From Clostridiales bacterium (lineage in GTDB: Bacteria; Bacillota; Clostridia; Oscillospirales; QAMX01), in the NCBI GenBank assembly GCA_003149835.1, contig QAMX01000032.1, positions 1-40,480 of the forward strand: 40,480 nucleotides of DNA, in the 5' to 3' direction. Position 1 is the first letter of the stretch; every line of letters begins with the position of its first letter. Below the pieces are notes generated by a model. It saw only the letters and a program-made list of their open reading frames with translations. It was not told the DNA's origin and did not search any database. The translations under genes and the position numbers were made by a program. This document shows, in pieces, positions 28,842-37,776 of the stretch.

Positions 28842-28870
28842 TTGACAAATCAGAGGAATCGTGGTAAATT
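28842..28870 (+). promoter_or_regulatory. Sigma-A promoter of the hrcA-grpE-dnaK operon
   Basis: TTGACA (28842-28847), a 17-nt spacer and TAAATT (28865-28870), immediately followed by the CIRCE operator. Confidence 0.85.
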
Positions 28871-28874
28871 ATTG

Positions 28875-28901
28875 TTAGCACTCGGGAGTGATGAGTGCTA
28901 A
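28875..28901 (+). promoter_or_regulatory. CIRCE operator (HrcA-binding site)
   Basis: TTAGCACTC-N9-GAGTGCTAA is present without mismatch. It spans the expected transcription start, so HrcA blocks the promoter until misfolded protein titrates the GroE system that keeps HrcA active. Confidence 0.97.
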
Positions 28902-28932
28902 AAACGCCGGCGCAGAAAGGGCGTGGAGACGG

Positions 28933-30003
28933 ATGCTGACGGACAGACAGCGGAAAATTTTGAAAGCGATCATTGACGTCTATATTCAGACGGCCGAGCC
29001 GGTCGGCTCGAAGGCGTTGGCGCAGAGTCTCGACCTCGGCGTATCGCCGGCCACGCTCAGAAACGAGATGGCCGAGCTGATCGCGCAGGGTTATCTTGAA
29101 CAGCCGCATACGTCCGCCGGCCGCGTGCCGACGCACAAGGGCTACCGGCTGTATGTCAACGAGCTGATGAACGGGTATGCGCTGACGAATGAGGACACCT
29201 CGGAGCTGAGGCAGGCGCTTCGGCTCAAAATCGCCGAATACGACCGGCTGCTCGACGAGGTCGGCAAGGCGGTCTCCAAGCTGACGCGCTACGCCGCGGT
29301 CACGGCCAAGCCCAAGCTCGGCGCCGCCGAGACGATCCGCCATATCGATATTATCCGCTGCGGAGAGACGGCGTATGTCATCGTCGTCGTGACCGGCGCG
29401 GGGCTGGTGCGGAATCGGATCGTCCGTGCGGACGATATCCCCGACGCGGAGCTGGAGCGGCTGCGCGGAGCGGTCAACATCGTGCTGGTCGGCGTGGAGC
29501 CGAACGGCGTGACCATCGGACATATCCAAAAGCTTGAATCCGCCGCGCCGGCGAGCTGTATCGACTTGCTCGGACAGGTGATCGCGTTTATCAAGGCGCT
29601 GGCCGACGCGTCCGGCGAGATGGAGGTCAGCCTTGCGGGGGCGGGCAATCTGCTCGTCTACCCCGAATACCACGATATCGACAAGGCGCGCGAGCTGCTG
29701 GGGTTTTTGAGCGGAGCGCCGTCGGCGGACTGGTTGATTAACGGCGGCGGATCGCCGGTTACGTTTCGGATCGGCGAGGAAAACGCCGCAGCGCCGCTGA
29801 AAGACGCGAGTCTCGTCGTCGCGCAGTATCCGCTCGGCGGCGGCTATAAGGGCTATATCGGCATCATCGGTCCGACGCGGATGAATTATCCCCAGCTCGC
29901 AGCGCGGCTCGAATATTTTGCCAAGGGGCTCGGGGCGCTGATCCGGGATGTGATGACCGACGGAAAAAACGGCGAAAACAGTACGGACGGAAGGGATGAA
30001 TAG
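28933..30003 (+). CDS. hrcA: Heat-inducible transcription repressor HrcA
   Basis: The start is ATG 28933, behind GGAG; upstream ATGs fall in the operator. The 356-residue protein has the N-terminal winged helix (LTDRQRKILKAIIDVYIQTA, EPVGSKALAQSLDLGVSPAT, LRNEMAELIAQGYLEQPHTS, AGRVPTHKGYRLYVN), a dimerisation part and the GAF-like domain ending in IGIIGPTRMNYPQLAARLEY. It binds CIRCE and represses its own operon. First gene of the operon, with grpE 2 nt after its stop. Confidence 0.97.
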   Translation: MLTDRQRKILKAIIDVYIQTAEPVGSKALAQSLDLGVSPATLRNEMAELIAQGYLEQPHTSAGRVPTHKGYRLYVNELMNGYALTNEDTSELRQALRLKIAEYDRLLDEVGKAVSKLTRYAAVTAKPKLGAAETIRHIDIIRCGETAYVIVVVTGAGLVRNRIVRADDIPDAELERLRGAVNIVLVGVEPNGVTIGHIQKLESAAPASCIDLLGQVIAFIKALADASGEMEVSLAGAGNLLVYPEYHDIDKARELLGFLSGAPSADWLINGGGSPVTFRIGEENAAAPLKDASLVVAQYPLGGGYKGYIGIIGPTRMNYPQLAARLEYFAKGLGALIRDVMTDGKNGENSTDGRDE

Positions 30004-30005
30004 CC

Positions 30006-30578
30006 ATGGCTGAGGAAAAAAAGAAGAAGAAACAGGAGCAGGCGGCAGCCGGAGAAACGGCGGACAATATGCCGCAGCAGGAAAAAACGGAGGAGATCGG
30101 CGCTTTGGTTGACGAGCTGACAAAGGCCAACGACGCGCTGGCCAAGGAGCTGGAAAACGCGAAGAAGCTCGCGGAGGAGACGAAAGACACCCTGCTGCGC
30201 ACGGCCGCGGAGTACGACAATTACCGCAAGCGCTCGGCGCGCGAAAAGGACGCGGTGTATGCCGAGACGGTCGCGGCGACGATCGGCGCCTTTCTGCCCG
30301 TGATCGACAACCTGGAACGGGCGGTGGCCTTCTCCGATACCGACGGCTTGAAGGAGGGGCTGGAACTGACGATGAAGCAGCTCTCCGAGGTGCTCTCCAA
30401 GCTGAAAATCACCGCCGTCGATCCGGCCGGGCAGCCGTTTGATCCCAATCTGCACAACGCGGTCATGCACGTCGAAGACGAATCCGTCGGAGACAACACC
30501 GTGGTCGACGTGCTGCAAAAGGGCTACATGATCGACGGCCGCGTCATCCGGCACGCGATGGTTCGGGTCGCAAACTGA
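30006..30578 (+). CDS. grpE: Nucleotide exchange factor GrpE
   Basis: The 190-residue protein has a long charged N-terminal coiled coil (VDELTKANDALAKELENAKK) and RTAAEYDNYRKRSAREKDAV. The conserved beta domain follows (VDPAGQPFDPNLHNAVMHVE, VVDVLQKGYMIDGRVIRHAM, VRVAN). It releases ADP from DnaK. ATG 30006 begins 2 nt after the hrcA stop, with the ribosome binding site inside hrcA, so translation is probably coupled. Confidence 0.97.
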   Translation: MAEEKKKKKQEQAAAGETADNMPQQEKTEEIGALVDELTKANDALAKELENAKKLAEETKDTLLRTAAEYDNYRKRSAREKDAVYAETVAATIGAFLPVIDNLERAVAFSDTDGLKEGLELTMKQLSEVLSKLKITAVDPAGQPFDPNLHNAVMHVEDESVGDNTVVDVLQKGYMIDGRVIRHAMVRVAN

Positions 30579-30614
30579 GCGGCCGGTTTTGACAGGGCAG
30601 ACAAGCGCGATTCA

Positions 30615-30641
30615 CCGTTCGGCGCGAAACGCGCCGAACGG
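30615..30641 (+). promoter_or_regulatory. Strong hairpin between grpE and dnaK
   Basis: CCGTTCGGCGCG (30615-30626), an AAA loop and a perfect complement (30630-30641) make a 12-bp GC-rich stem. No U-run follows. It ends about 48 nt before the dnaK start and may be an mRNA processing or stabilising element that raises DnaK over GrpE and HrcA. Confidence 0.6.
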
Positions 30642-30689
30642 GATGATCATAGATGATAAAACGACAAACGACAAATGGAGGCATTATAT

Positions 30690-32531
30690 ATGGGAAAAAT
30701 TATCGGTATTGACCTTGGAACGACAAACTCCTGCGTAGCGGTGATGGAGGGCGGCGACCCGACGGTTATCGCCAACGCCGAGGGCGCAAGAACGACCCCG
30801 TCGGTCGTCGCGTTCGGAAAAACCGGCGAGCGCCTCGTCGGCAACACGGCCAAGCGGCAGGCGATTACCAACCCCGACCGCACGATCATTTCCATTAAGC
30901 GCGAAATGGGCTCGGCGCACAAGGTTCAGATCGACGACAAGAGCTATACGCCGCAGGAGATCTCGGCGATGGTTCTGCAAAAGCTGAAAGCGGATGCGGA
31001 GAGCTATCTGGGCTCGCCGGTCACGCAGGCGGTCATCACCGTGCCGGCCTACTTTAACGACAGCCAGAGACAGGCGACGAAGGACGCGGGCAAAATTGCG
31101 GGCCTTGAAGTGCTGCGGATTATCAACGAGCCGACCGCGGCGGCGCTCGCCTACGGCGTCGACAAAGAGGGCGAGCAGAAGGTCATGGTCTACGACCTCG
31201 GCGGCGGCACGTTCGACGTTTCCATTCTCGATATCGGCGACGGCGTTTTGGAGGTTCTGGCGACAAACGGCAACACGCGCCTCGGCGGCGACGACTTTGA
31301 CGAGCGCGTCATGAAATGGATCGTTTCCAGCTACCGTCAGGAGACGGGCATCGACCTCTCCGGCGACAAGATGGCCATGCAGCGCCTCAAAGAGGCGGCG
31401 GAAAAGGCCAAGATCGAGCTGTCGAGCGTCACCTCCTCGAACATCAACCTGCCGTTTATCACCGCCGACGCCACGGGGCCCAAGCACCTCGATATGACCC
31501 TGACGCGCGCGAAGTTCAACGAGCTGACGGCCGACTTGGTCGAAGCGACGATGGCGCCGGTGCGTCAGGCGATGAAGGATGCGGGCTTGAAGCCCTCCGA
31601 CCTTTCGAAGGTCCTCCTGGTCGGCGGCTCGACGCGGATTCCCGCGGTTTTCGACGCGGTCAAGAATTATACGGGCAAGGAACCCTTCAAGGGCATCAAC
31701 CCCGACGAATGCGTCGCGGTCGGCGCGGCGATTCAGGCCGGCGTGCTCGGCGGCGAGGTCAAGGATCTGCTGCTGCTCGACGTGACGCCGCTGTCTCTGG
31801 GCGTTGAAACCATGGGCAACGTCTGCACCAAGCTCATCGAGCGCAACACCACGATCCCGACCAAGAAGAGCCAGATCTTCTCTACGGCCGCAGACGGCCA
31901 GACCTCGGTCGAGATTCACGTTTTGCAGGGCGAGCGCGAGATGGCGCGCGACAACAAAACGCTCGGCCGCTTCCACCTCGACGGCATCGCGCCCGCGCCG
32001 CGCGGCGTGCCGCAGATCGAGGTCACGTTTGACATCGACGCCAACGGCATCGTCAACGTTTCCGCCAAGGACCTCGGCACGGGCGCGGAGCAGAAGATTA
32101 CGATCACGTCCTCGACGACGATGAGCAAGGACGAGGTCGACAAGGCCGTCAAGGAAGCCGAGATGTACGCCGAGGAGGACAAGAAGCGCCGCGAGGAAGT
32201 CGACGCCCGCAATCAGGCCGAGCAGCTTGTCTACCAGAGCGAAAAGATGCTCTCCGAGGTCGGCGACAAGCTGACCGAGGACGACAAGGCGCCGGTCAAG
32301 GAGCAGGCCGAAAAGGTCAAGGAGGCCTTGAAAGGCGACGACGCGGCGGCGATCAAGGCCGAGAGCGAGGAGCTGACGAAGCGCTTCTACGCGCTGTCGG
32401 AAAAGCTCTATAAGCAGACCGGCGCGGCGCCCGACGGCGCGGCCGCCGGCGGCGCGCAGGCGGGACCGGACGAGAACGGCTACTACGACGCCAACTACGA
32501 GGTCAAGGACGACGGCGATCAGAACAAATAA
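30690..32531 (+). CDS. dnaK: Chaperone DnaK (Hsp70)
   Basis: The start is ATG 30690, with GGAGG 8 nt upstream. The 613-residue protein has the ATPase domain with [69 protein letters not shown] and [13 protein letters not shown]. The substrate domain ([20 protein letters not shown] and [19 protein letters not shown]) and a helical lid follow. The C-terminus is Gly/Ala/Asp-rich ([20 protein letters not shown]). Length and motifs are those of a complete Gram-positive DnaK, which lacks a short loop of the ATPase domain found in E. coli. Confidence 0.98.
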   Translation: MGKIIGIDLGTTNSCVAVMEGGDPTVIANAEGARTTPSVVAFGKTGERLVGNTAKRQAITNPDRTIISIKREMGSAHKVQIDDKSYTPQEISAMVLQKLKADAESYLGSPVTQAVITVPAYFNDSQRQATKDAGKIAGLEVLRIINEPTAAALAYGVDKEGEQKVMVYDLGGGTFDVSILDIGDGVLEVLATNGNTRLGGDDFDERVMKWIVSSYRQETGIDLSGDKMAMQRLKEAAEKAKIELSSVTSSNINLPFITADATGPKHLDMTLTRAKFNELTADLVEATMAPVRQAMKDAGLKPSDLSKVLLVGGSTRIPAVFDAVKNYTGKEPFKGINPDECVAVGAAIQAGVLGGEVKDLLLLDVTPLSLGVETMGNVCTKLIERNTTIPTKKSQIFSTAADGQTSVEIHVLQGEREMARDNKTLGRFHLDGIAPAPRGVPQIEVTFDIDANGIVNVSAKDLGTGAEQKITITSSTTMSKDEVDKAVKEAEMYAEEDKKRREEVDARNQAEQLVYQSEKMLSEVGDKLTEDDKAPVKEQAEKVKEALKGDDAAAIKAESEELTKRFYALSEKLYKQTGAAPDGAAAGGAQAGPDENGYYDANYEVKDDGDQNK

Positions 32532-32565
32532 GGCGCAGAAACGCCTTTGACAAGCATTCTGCAAG

Positions 32566-32641
32566 GGGATACGGCGGAGTTTTTCCGCCGTATCCCTTCC
32601 GCAGAGGTTCAGACGTAAAAAATACGGCGGAGTTTTCCCGC
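32566..32641 (+). promoter_or_regulatory. Alternative hairpins between dnaK and dnaJ
   Basis: GGGATACGGCGGA (32566-32578) pairs perfectly with 32584-32596. The left arm recurs at 32622-32641 as ATACGGCGGAGTTTT, so the right arm could instead pair with this second copy. A U-run is missing, so full termination is doubtful. Together with AGCCGG/CCGGCT at 32687-32705 this fills most of the 297-nt gap. It probably sets how much dnaJ is read through from the dnaK transcript. Confidence 0.5.
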
Positions 32642-32828
32642 TGCTTTTTGGCTTTCACCGTGCGGTGCAAAATGAATCAGACGATAAGCCGGCGGAAAAC
32701 CGGCTGTGCGCGGATGACGGTGTGGAATATTCAGAAAAAAACGGACGGCGCCGGTGGGGCGCGAGTGAATTCGGCGGGAGAGGAAGGGCCTTATCGCGCG
32801 GGGCGCGGTATCAGGCGGTGCGGAACAT

Positions 32829-33989
32829 ATGGCAGAGAATAAACGGGATTATTATGAGGTGCTCGGCGTTTCCAAAACGGCGAGCGACGATGAGATAAAA
32901 AGAGCGTACCGGAAGCTGGCCAAGCAGTATCACCCCGATTTAAATCCGGGCGACAAGGCGGCCGAGACGAAGTTTAAAGAGGTCAACGAGGCCTATGAGG
33001 TCTTGTCCGACCCGCAGAAGAAGGGCAAATACGACCAGTTCGGTTTTGCGGGCGTCGATCCGAATTACGGCGCGGGACAGGGCGGCTACGGCGGTTACGG
33101 CAGCGGCTTCGGCGGCTTTGACATGGGCGATTTCGGCGACATTTTCAGCTCGATTTTCGGCGGCGGCTTCGGCGGGAGCGCGGCGCAGTCGAGAAACGCG
33201 CCGCGGCGCGGCGAGGATTTGGAACGCAGCGTTCAGATCACCTTTGAGGAGGCGGCCTTTGGCTGCGCAAAGGATATCACGGTCAACCGCGTGGAAAAAT
33301 GCGACGACTGCAACGGAACGGGCGCGGCCAAGGGCAGCACGGTCGAGACGTGTCCCGTCTGCCACGGCAGCGGGCAGGTGCGCACAACGCGGCGCACCGC
33401 GCTCGGAACCATCAGCACCACGGGCGTCTGCCAGAGCTGCGGCGGCAAGGGAAAAACCATCAAGCAGCCCTGCCAGAACTGCCGGGGCGCCGGCTATACG
33501 CGCCGCGCGCGGACGATTTCGGTCAAAATTCCCGCCGGGATCGACGACGATCAGACCGTCGTTCTGCGCGGGCAGGGCAATCAGGGCGTCAACGGCGGCC
33601 CGGCCGGCGACCTGCTCGTGACCATCCGCGTCGGACGTCATGAGTTTTTTACGCGCAACGGCAGCAACCTGCTCTGTACGGTGCCGATCACCTTTACGCA
33701 GGCGGCGCTGGGCGACGAGCTCGAAGTGCCCGGGTTGGAGGGGACGTTCCGCTATACGATCCCCGAGGGCGTCCAGAGCGGGACGGTCTTCCGCATCAAG
33801 AACCGCGGCATCGCGCAGGTCAACTCCAAAAACCGCGGCGACTATTTGCTGACGGTCGTCGTCGAGACGCCGAAGAACCTCAACGGAAAGCAAAAAGAGC
33901 TGCTGCGGGAGCTTGAATCGATCTCGCAGGACAAGAATAACGCGCAGAAAAAGGGCTTCTTCGACAAGATGAAGGAGAAGTTCAAATAA
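32829..33989 (+). CDS. dnaJ: Chaperone DnaJ (type I Hsp40)
   Basis: The 386-residue protein has the J domain ([20 protein letters not shown] with HPD at 35-37) and a Gly/Phe-rich linker ([13 protein letters not shown]). Four CxxCxGxG zinc repeats ([32 protein letters not shown]) and the substrate domain ending in [20 protein letters not shown] complete it. It delivers substrates to DnaK and stimulates its ATPase. All key residues are present. No CIRCE precedes it, so it depends on read-through from dnaK or an unseen promoter. Confidence 0.97.
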   Translation: MAENKRDYYEVLGVSKTASDDEIKRAYRKLAKQYHPDLNPGDKAAETKFKEVNEAYEVLSDPQKKGKYDQFGFAGVDPNYGAGQGGYGGYGSGFGGFDMGDFGDIFSSIFGGGFGGSAAQSRNAPRRGEDLERSVQITFEEAAFGCAKDITVNRVEKCDDCNGTGAAKGSTVETCPVCHGSGQVRTTRRTALGTISTTGVCQSCGGKGKTIKQPCQNCRGAGYTRRARTISVKIPAGIDDDQTVVLRGQGNQGVNGGPAGDLLVTIRVGRHEFFTRNGSNLLCTVPITFTQAALGDELEVPGLEGTFRYTIPEGVQSGTVFRIKNRGIAQVNSKNRGDYLLTVVVETPKNLNGKQKELLRELESISQDKNNAQKKGFFDKMKEKFK

Positions 33990-34159
33990 ATCCGAAACCG
34001 TCTCTTGTTGATCCCGTTTTTTCCGTTCAGGCGGAGAAACGCTCCGTCCGGCTGGGCCGGCGGGAACTGCGCCGAACGCGGATCAAGGGAGGGCGCGGCT
34101 GGGGCCGAAGCGGGCGCGGGAGCGGATACCGCGTCCCGAACGATCAGTGGAGGGAGAAA

Positions 34160-34825
34160 ATGCACGAGATCGAACATGCGCTTCCGAAATTGCCGTATTG
34201 GGACGCGCTTGAAGAAAGGCAGAAGACGTATCTTGCGAGCAACGCGAGTTTGCGCCACAGCGAAAAAGGCGAGATTATTCACGGCTGCGGAAGCGTCTGT
34301 CTGGGAATGTTCTATGTGCTGAAAGGGAGTATCCGGGTCTATCTTCTTTCCGAAGAAGGACGCGAAGTGACGCTTTTCCGATTGGAGGAGGGCGATTGCT
34401 GCATTCTGTCCGCTTCCTGCGTGATCAGCCAGATCACCTTTGATACGCAGATGGTTGTGGAGCGGGATTGCGAGCTGCTGGTGGTTCATTCCGGCGCGTT
34501 CGCTCAGCTCGCGGAAGAGAATATCCGCGTAAAATGCTTTATGTACGAGCTGGCTACCGAACGTTTTTCGTCGGTGATGTGGGCCATGCAGCAGATTTTG
34601 TTCGCCAAATTTGACAAGCGGCTGGCCGTGTTTTTACTGGATGAATACGACAAGACGGGCCGGCCGGAAATCCGCATGACGCACGAGCAGATCGCCGTTC
34701 AGGTCAGCTCCGCCCGGGAAGTGGTGACGCGGATGCTCAAACGGTTTGCGTCTGACGGCTTGGTCGAAATGAAGCGCGGCTCCATCCGTTTAAAGGACAT
34801 CGACGGGCTGAGAAATATCGGGTAA
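34160..34825 (+). CDS. Crp/Fnr-family transcription regulator
   Basis: The 221-residue protein has a cyclic-nucleotide-binding-like beta barrel (GEIIHGCGSVCLGMFYVLKG, SIRVYLLSEEGREVTLFRLE), a dimer helix and the Crp-type helix-turn-helix (MTHEQIAVQVSSAREVVTRM, LKRFASDGLVEMKRGSIRLK). It has seven cysteines (43, 47, 80, 81, 87, 104, 126). The CILSASC block is typical of a Clostridia subgroup whose signal is not known. The spacing is not that of the Fnr iron-sulfur ligands. GGAGGG precedes ATG 34160. It stands directly upstream of a thiol-redox operon, separated by a terminator, and is its likely regulator. The 170-nt gap after dnaJ shows only short GC hairpins. Confidence 0.85.
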   Translation: MHEIEHALPKLPYWDALEERQKTYLASNASLRHSEKGEIIHGCGSVCLGMFYVLKGSIRVYLLSEEGREVTLFRLEEGDCCILSASCVISQITFDTQMVVERDCELLVVHSGAFAQLAEENIRVKCFMYELATERFSSVMWAMQQILFAKFDKRLAVFLLDEYDKTGRPEIRMTHEQIAVQVSSAREVVTRMLKRFASDGLVEMKRGSIRLKDIDGLRNIG

Positions 34826-34828
34826 ATC

Positions 34829-34872
34829 TTCCTCTGATTTGCGGATCAGGGGAATTTTTTTATTTTTTTTCC
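34829..34872 (+). terminator. Terminator of the Crp/Fnr-family gene
   Basis: TTCCTCTGAT (34829-34838) pairs with ATCAGGGGAA (34845-34854) with one G-U pair and a 6-nt loop, followed by a long T-run. A TAAAAT further on (34912-34917) could be the -10 box of the redox operon, but I see no clear -35. Confidence 0.85.
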
Positions 34873-34959
34873 AAACGAGACTTAGTCACAGTCGGAAACT
34901 CGAAGGCGTGGTAAAATAAGGCCATCAAGCGAAGCGGAGCAAGCCGTGAAAGGAGCAAA

Positions 34960-35163
34960 ATGAAAATCACATTGAATCACGACGCGGAAATCGTGCAGAC
35001 TGTAAAAGAGGGTCTGAAACGAACGGGCGGCTATTGCCCCTGCCGCAGAGAGAAAAAAGAAGAATATAAGTGTATGTGCGAAGAATTTAAAAAGCAGATC
35101 AGCGACCCGGACTTTGAGGGGTATTGCCACTGCATGCTTTATTACAAATCCAAGGATAGGTGA
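34960..35163 (+). CDS. Ferredoxin:thioredoxin-reductase catalytic-chain-like protein
   Basis: The 67-residue protein has the FTR beta signature: GGYCPCRREKKEEYKCMC and GYCHCMLYYK, with pairs CPC (26-28), CMC (38-40) and CHC (56-58). In plant FTR the equivalents bind a 4Fe-4S cluster and form the redox-active disulfide that reduces thioredoxin with electrons from ferredoxin. This short version lacks the N-terminal part and no variable chain is encoded nearby. Related small proteins occur in strict anaerobes. ATG 34960 has AAAGGAG upstream. It is the first gene of the redox operon, with a thioredoxin gene next. Confidence 0.85.
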   Translation: MKITLNHDAEIVQTVKEGLKRTGGYCPCRREKKEEYKCMCEEFKKQISDPDFEGYCHCMLYYKSKDR

Positions 35164-35222
35164 TTGTAAAACTGCGTTTTACAATCGGCTAACAAATTCA
35201 AGGAATCAAGGAGAGAATCAAA

Positions 35223-35543
35223 ATGGCGGAACTGAAAATTACAAAGAACAATTTTGAGGCGGAGGTCGTCCGCTCTGAGCTCCCGGTGCTGCTGGACTTT
35301 TGGGCGCCCTGGTGCGCTCCGTGCAGAATGCTGTCGCCCGTGGTGGAGCAAATCGCAGGGGAATACGAAGGAAAGGCGAAGGTCGGCAAGGTCAACGTCG
35401 ACGAAGAGCAGGAGCTTGCGGCGGCCTTCGGGGTTTCCAGCATTCCGATGGTGGTGGTCGTAAAGGCCGGCAAGGTGCAGGCGGCTTCCGTTGGTTTTCA
35501 GCCGAAAGCGCAGCTCGCGGCGATGCTTGAAAAGGAAATATAA
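35223..35543 (+). CDS. trxA: Thioredoxin with CAPC active site
   Basis: The 106-residue protein has the complete thioredoxin fold: VLLDFWAPWCAPCRMLSPVV, VGKVNVDEEQELAAAFGVSS, IPMVVVVKAGK. The active site is C31-A-P-C34 rather than the usual CGPC, a change that generally shifts redox potential and partner choice. The cis-proline (SIPMV) is present. It follows the FTR-like gene and is followed after 1 nt by a rhodanese gene, so it probably carries electrons or sulfane sulfur within this cluster. Confidence 0.9.
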   Translation: MAELKITKNNFEAEVVRSELPVLLDFWAPWCAPCRMLSPVVEQIAGEYEGKAKVGKVNVDEEQELAAAFGVSSIPMVVVVKAGKVQAASVGFQPKAQLAAMLEKEI

Positions 35544-35544
35544 A

Positions 35545-35865
35545 ATGGGACGGTTCGGACTGTTTACAAAATCGGGCATGGACGAAGGCGTAGCCGAATA
35601 CCGCCAAACGTCCGGCGCCGTGCTGCTGGACGTAAGAACGAGGGAAGAATACGCGGACGGGCATATCGACGGCAGCCGCAATCTTCCGCTGGACGAAATC
35701 GACGCTGTTTTAAAGGCAATCCCCAATCGGGATACGCCGCTTTTCGTACATTGCAGAAGCGGCGCGAGGAGCGGACAAGCCGCGGCGTATTTGAAGAAGA
35801 TGGGCTACCGCAACGTGCGGAATATCGGCGGAATTTTGGATTATCAGGGAAAGACGGTGCGATAA
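35545..35865 (+). CDS. Single-domain rhodanese (sulfurtransferase)
   Basis: The start is ATG 35545 (AAGGA upstream), giving 106 residues. AVLLDVRTREEYADGHIDGS and PLFVHCRSGARSGQAAAYLK are the rhodanese signature. C70 in the HCRSGARS loop would carry the persulfide. It transfers sulfane sulfur to thiols or cyanide-like acceptors. The stop at 35865 is directly followed by the start of the CoADR-rhodanese gene, so the two are tightly cotranslated. Confidence 0.9.
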   Translation: MGRFGLFTKSGMDEGVAEYRQTSGAVLLDVRTREEYADGHIDGSRNLPLDEIDAVLKAIPNRDTPLFVHCRSGARSGQAAAYLKKMGYRNVRNIGGILDYQGKTVR

Positions 35866-37560
35866 ATGAAAGTTGTGATCGTAGGCGGCGTAGCGGGCGG
35901 AGCGACGGCCGCGGCAAGGCTGCGGCGGCTGGACGAAAAGGCGCAGATCATTATTTTTGAGCGTTCGGGCTATATTTCGTATGCGAATTGCGGTTTACCG
36001 TATTATATCGGCGGAGAGATCAAGGAAAAAAGCAGCCTGACGCTGCAATCGCCGGAGAGCTTTTGGGATCGGTTCCGCGTTGACGCGAGGGTGCGCCACG
36101 AGGTGACGGCGGTCGACCGCGAAAAGAAAACGGTCACGGTGCGCGGTCTGGATACGGGAAAGACCTATGAGGAGAGCTACGATAAGCTGATTCTTGCCCC
36201 GGGCGCCGTTCCGATAAGGCCGCAGCTTCCCGGAATAGAGAGCAAAAGAATCCATACGCTGCGCACGGTGGAGGATACGCTCCGCATCCGGGAGGAAGCG
36301 AAGCGGGAAAACGTCAAAACCGTCGCGGTCGTCGGCGGCGGCTTCATCGGCGTGGAGATGGCGGAAAATCTGCTCGGGCTGGGCTTGAAGGTGAGCCTGA
36401 TTCAGCTTGACGACCAAATTCTGACGCCGATAGACCGCGATATGGCGAGCTTTCTGCATGCGCATATGAGGGCCAAAGGCGTGGAGCTGCTGCTCGGAAG
36501 AAAGGTGACGGGGTTTGAAGAAACCGAAACGGGGCTCGCCGTTCTTTTGGAGGGGAGCGCCGCGCTCCGCGCCGATATGGCGGTCTTTGCCATTGGCGTT
36601 GTGCCGGAATCCGCGCTTGCAAAAGCCGCGGGGCTGGAACTTGGGGTTAAGGGAAGCATTTCGGTCAACGAGCGGATGCAGACGTCCGACCCCGACATTT
36701 ACGCCGTGGGCGACGCGGTGAGCGTTTCCAATCCAGTGACGGGGCAAAAGGCGGTGGTTGCTCTGGCCGGTCCCGCCAACAAGCAGGGGCGGGTCGCCGC
36801 CGACAATATCGCCGGGCTGGACAGCCGCTATAAGGGTTCGGCAGGCTCCTCGGTGCTGAAAATTTTTGAGATGACGGCGGCGTTTACGGGCTTAAACGAA
36901 CAGGCGGCAAAAGCCGCGGGGCTGGATTATGAAAAAATCCTTCTTTCGCCCATGTCTCATGCCTCCTATTATCCCGGCGGCCGGGTGATGACCATGAAGC
37001 TGCTGTTTGAAAAGAAGAGCGGGAGGATACTGGGCGCGCAGATCGTCGGCTTTGACGGCGTGGATAAGCGGCTCGATGTGATCGCGACCGCTATGCAGGC
37101 GGGGATGCGGGTCTTCGAACTCAAAGACCTTGATCTGGCCTACGCGCCGCCGTATTCTTCGGCGAAGGATCCGGTCAATATGGCGGGGTTTATCGCGGAA
37201 AACGTCGCCACCGGAAAGGTCAAACAGTTTTTTTACGAGGATATTGACAAGCTCCCCCGCGACGGCAGCGTAATTTTGCTGGATACGCGCACCGATGGGG
37301 AATATATGCGAGGACATGCGGACGGCTTTGACACGCATATCCCCGTAGACGACCTGCGGGAAAGGCTTGACGAGCTTGACCGGGCAAAACCGGTCTATGT
37401 CATGTGTCAGTCAGGGCTTCGCAGCTATATTGCCTGCCGGATTCTCGCACAGGAGGGTTTCGACTGCTATAACTTTGCGGGCGGTTACCGCGTCTATGAA
37501 AGCGTGAAAAAGGACGCTTTTGACGAATCCTGCCGCACAGACTGCGGTTTGAACAGATAA
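35866..37560 (+). CDS. CoA-disulfide/persulfide reductase with C-terminal rhodanese domain
   Basis: The 564-residue fusion has an N-terminal FAD site (VVIVGGVAGGATAAARLRRL), the single active cysteine C42 in YISYANCGLPYYIGG and an NAD(P)H site (TVAVVGGGFIGVEMAENL). FAD-contacting DIYAVGDAV and a dimerisation domain (HASYYPGGRVMTMKLLFEKK) follow. The last 110 residues are a rhodanese domain with LLDTRTDGEYMRGH and YVMCQSGLRSYIA (C514), then a tail with CRTDC. This is the CoADR-RHD layout, whose members reduce CoA disulfide or CoA persulfide, or NADH-dependently reduce polysulfide. With the preceding rhodanese and thioredoxin it makes a sulfane-sulfur handling pathway in an anaerobe. Confidence 0.92.
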   Translation: MKVVIVGGVAGGATAAARLRRLDEKAQIIIFERSGYISYANCGLPYYIGGEIKEKSSLTLQSPESFWDRFRVDARVRHEVTAVDREKKTVTVRGLDTGKTYEESYDKLILAPGAVPIRPQLPGIESKRIHTLRTVEDTLRIREEAKRENVKTVAVVGGGFIGVEMAENLLGLGLKVSLIQLDDQILTPIDRDMASFLHAHMRAKGVELLLGRKVTGFEETETGLAVLLEGSAALRADMAVFAIGVVPESALAKAAGLELGVKGSISVNERMQTSDPDIYAVGDAVSVSNPVTGQKAVVALAGPANKQGRVAADNIAGLDSRYKGSAGSSVLKIFEMTAAFTGLNEQAAKAAGLDYEKILLSPMSHASYYPGGRVMTMKLLFEKKSGRILGAQIVGFDGVDKRLDVIATAMQAGMRVFELKDLDLAYAPPYSSAKDPVNMAGFIAENVATGKVKQFFYEDIDKLPRDGSVILLDTRTDGEYMRGHADGFDTHIPVDDLRERLDELDRAKPVYVMCQSGLRSYIACRILAQEGFDCYNFAGGYRVYESVKKDAFDESCRTDCGLNR

Positions 37561-37700
37561 AGCCGGATGTCGAAAGCGTTTTTCCCTGCTGCTTGCGCCA
37601 AAACGCGGCTGTACAGGTCTTTTCCAATCAGCGCGGAAAAACGCTTCAAAAGAGGCGCGGACTGCCGTTAAAGCTGCGGCGAAAGAAAACTGGATCGCGA

Positions 37701-37740
37701 AAAAGCCTCCCCGCTTACGGCGCGGCCGTAAGCGGGGAGG
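37701..37740 (-). terminator. Terminator of the GH78 gene
   Basis: Arms 37706-37720 and 37726-37740 (CCTCCCCGCTTACGG and its complement) make a perfect 15-bp stem. Read on the minus strand it is followed by CUUUUUC. It can also end plus-strand transcription from the redox operon. The gap to 37560 has no gene. Confidence 0.85.
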
Positions 37741-37776
37741 TTTCGGTAAAGGCGGACCGGACGGCGGGCGCGCCGG

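Noticed and set aside
28831..30123. Minus-strand open frame of 430 codons opposite hrcA
   Set aside because: It is antisense to a certain hrcA gene with CIRCE and promoter. Its composition and missing start signals mark it as a shadow.
30684..32564. Open frame of 626 codons antisense to dnaK, and similar long antisense frames over hrcA and dnaJ
   Set aside because: They mirror GC-rich codon usage on the opposite strand, have arginine/leucine-rich products without domains, and lack ribosome binding sites. The sense genes are certain.
34877..34895. Possible Crp/Fnr operator (GACT-N7-AGTC) before the redox operon
   Set aside because: The arms are only 4 bp and do not match the known Crp or Fnr consensus. 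It is too weak to list as a site.
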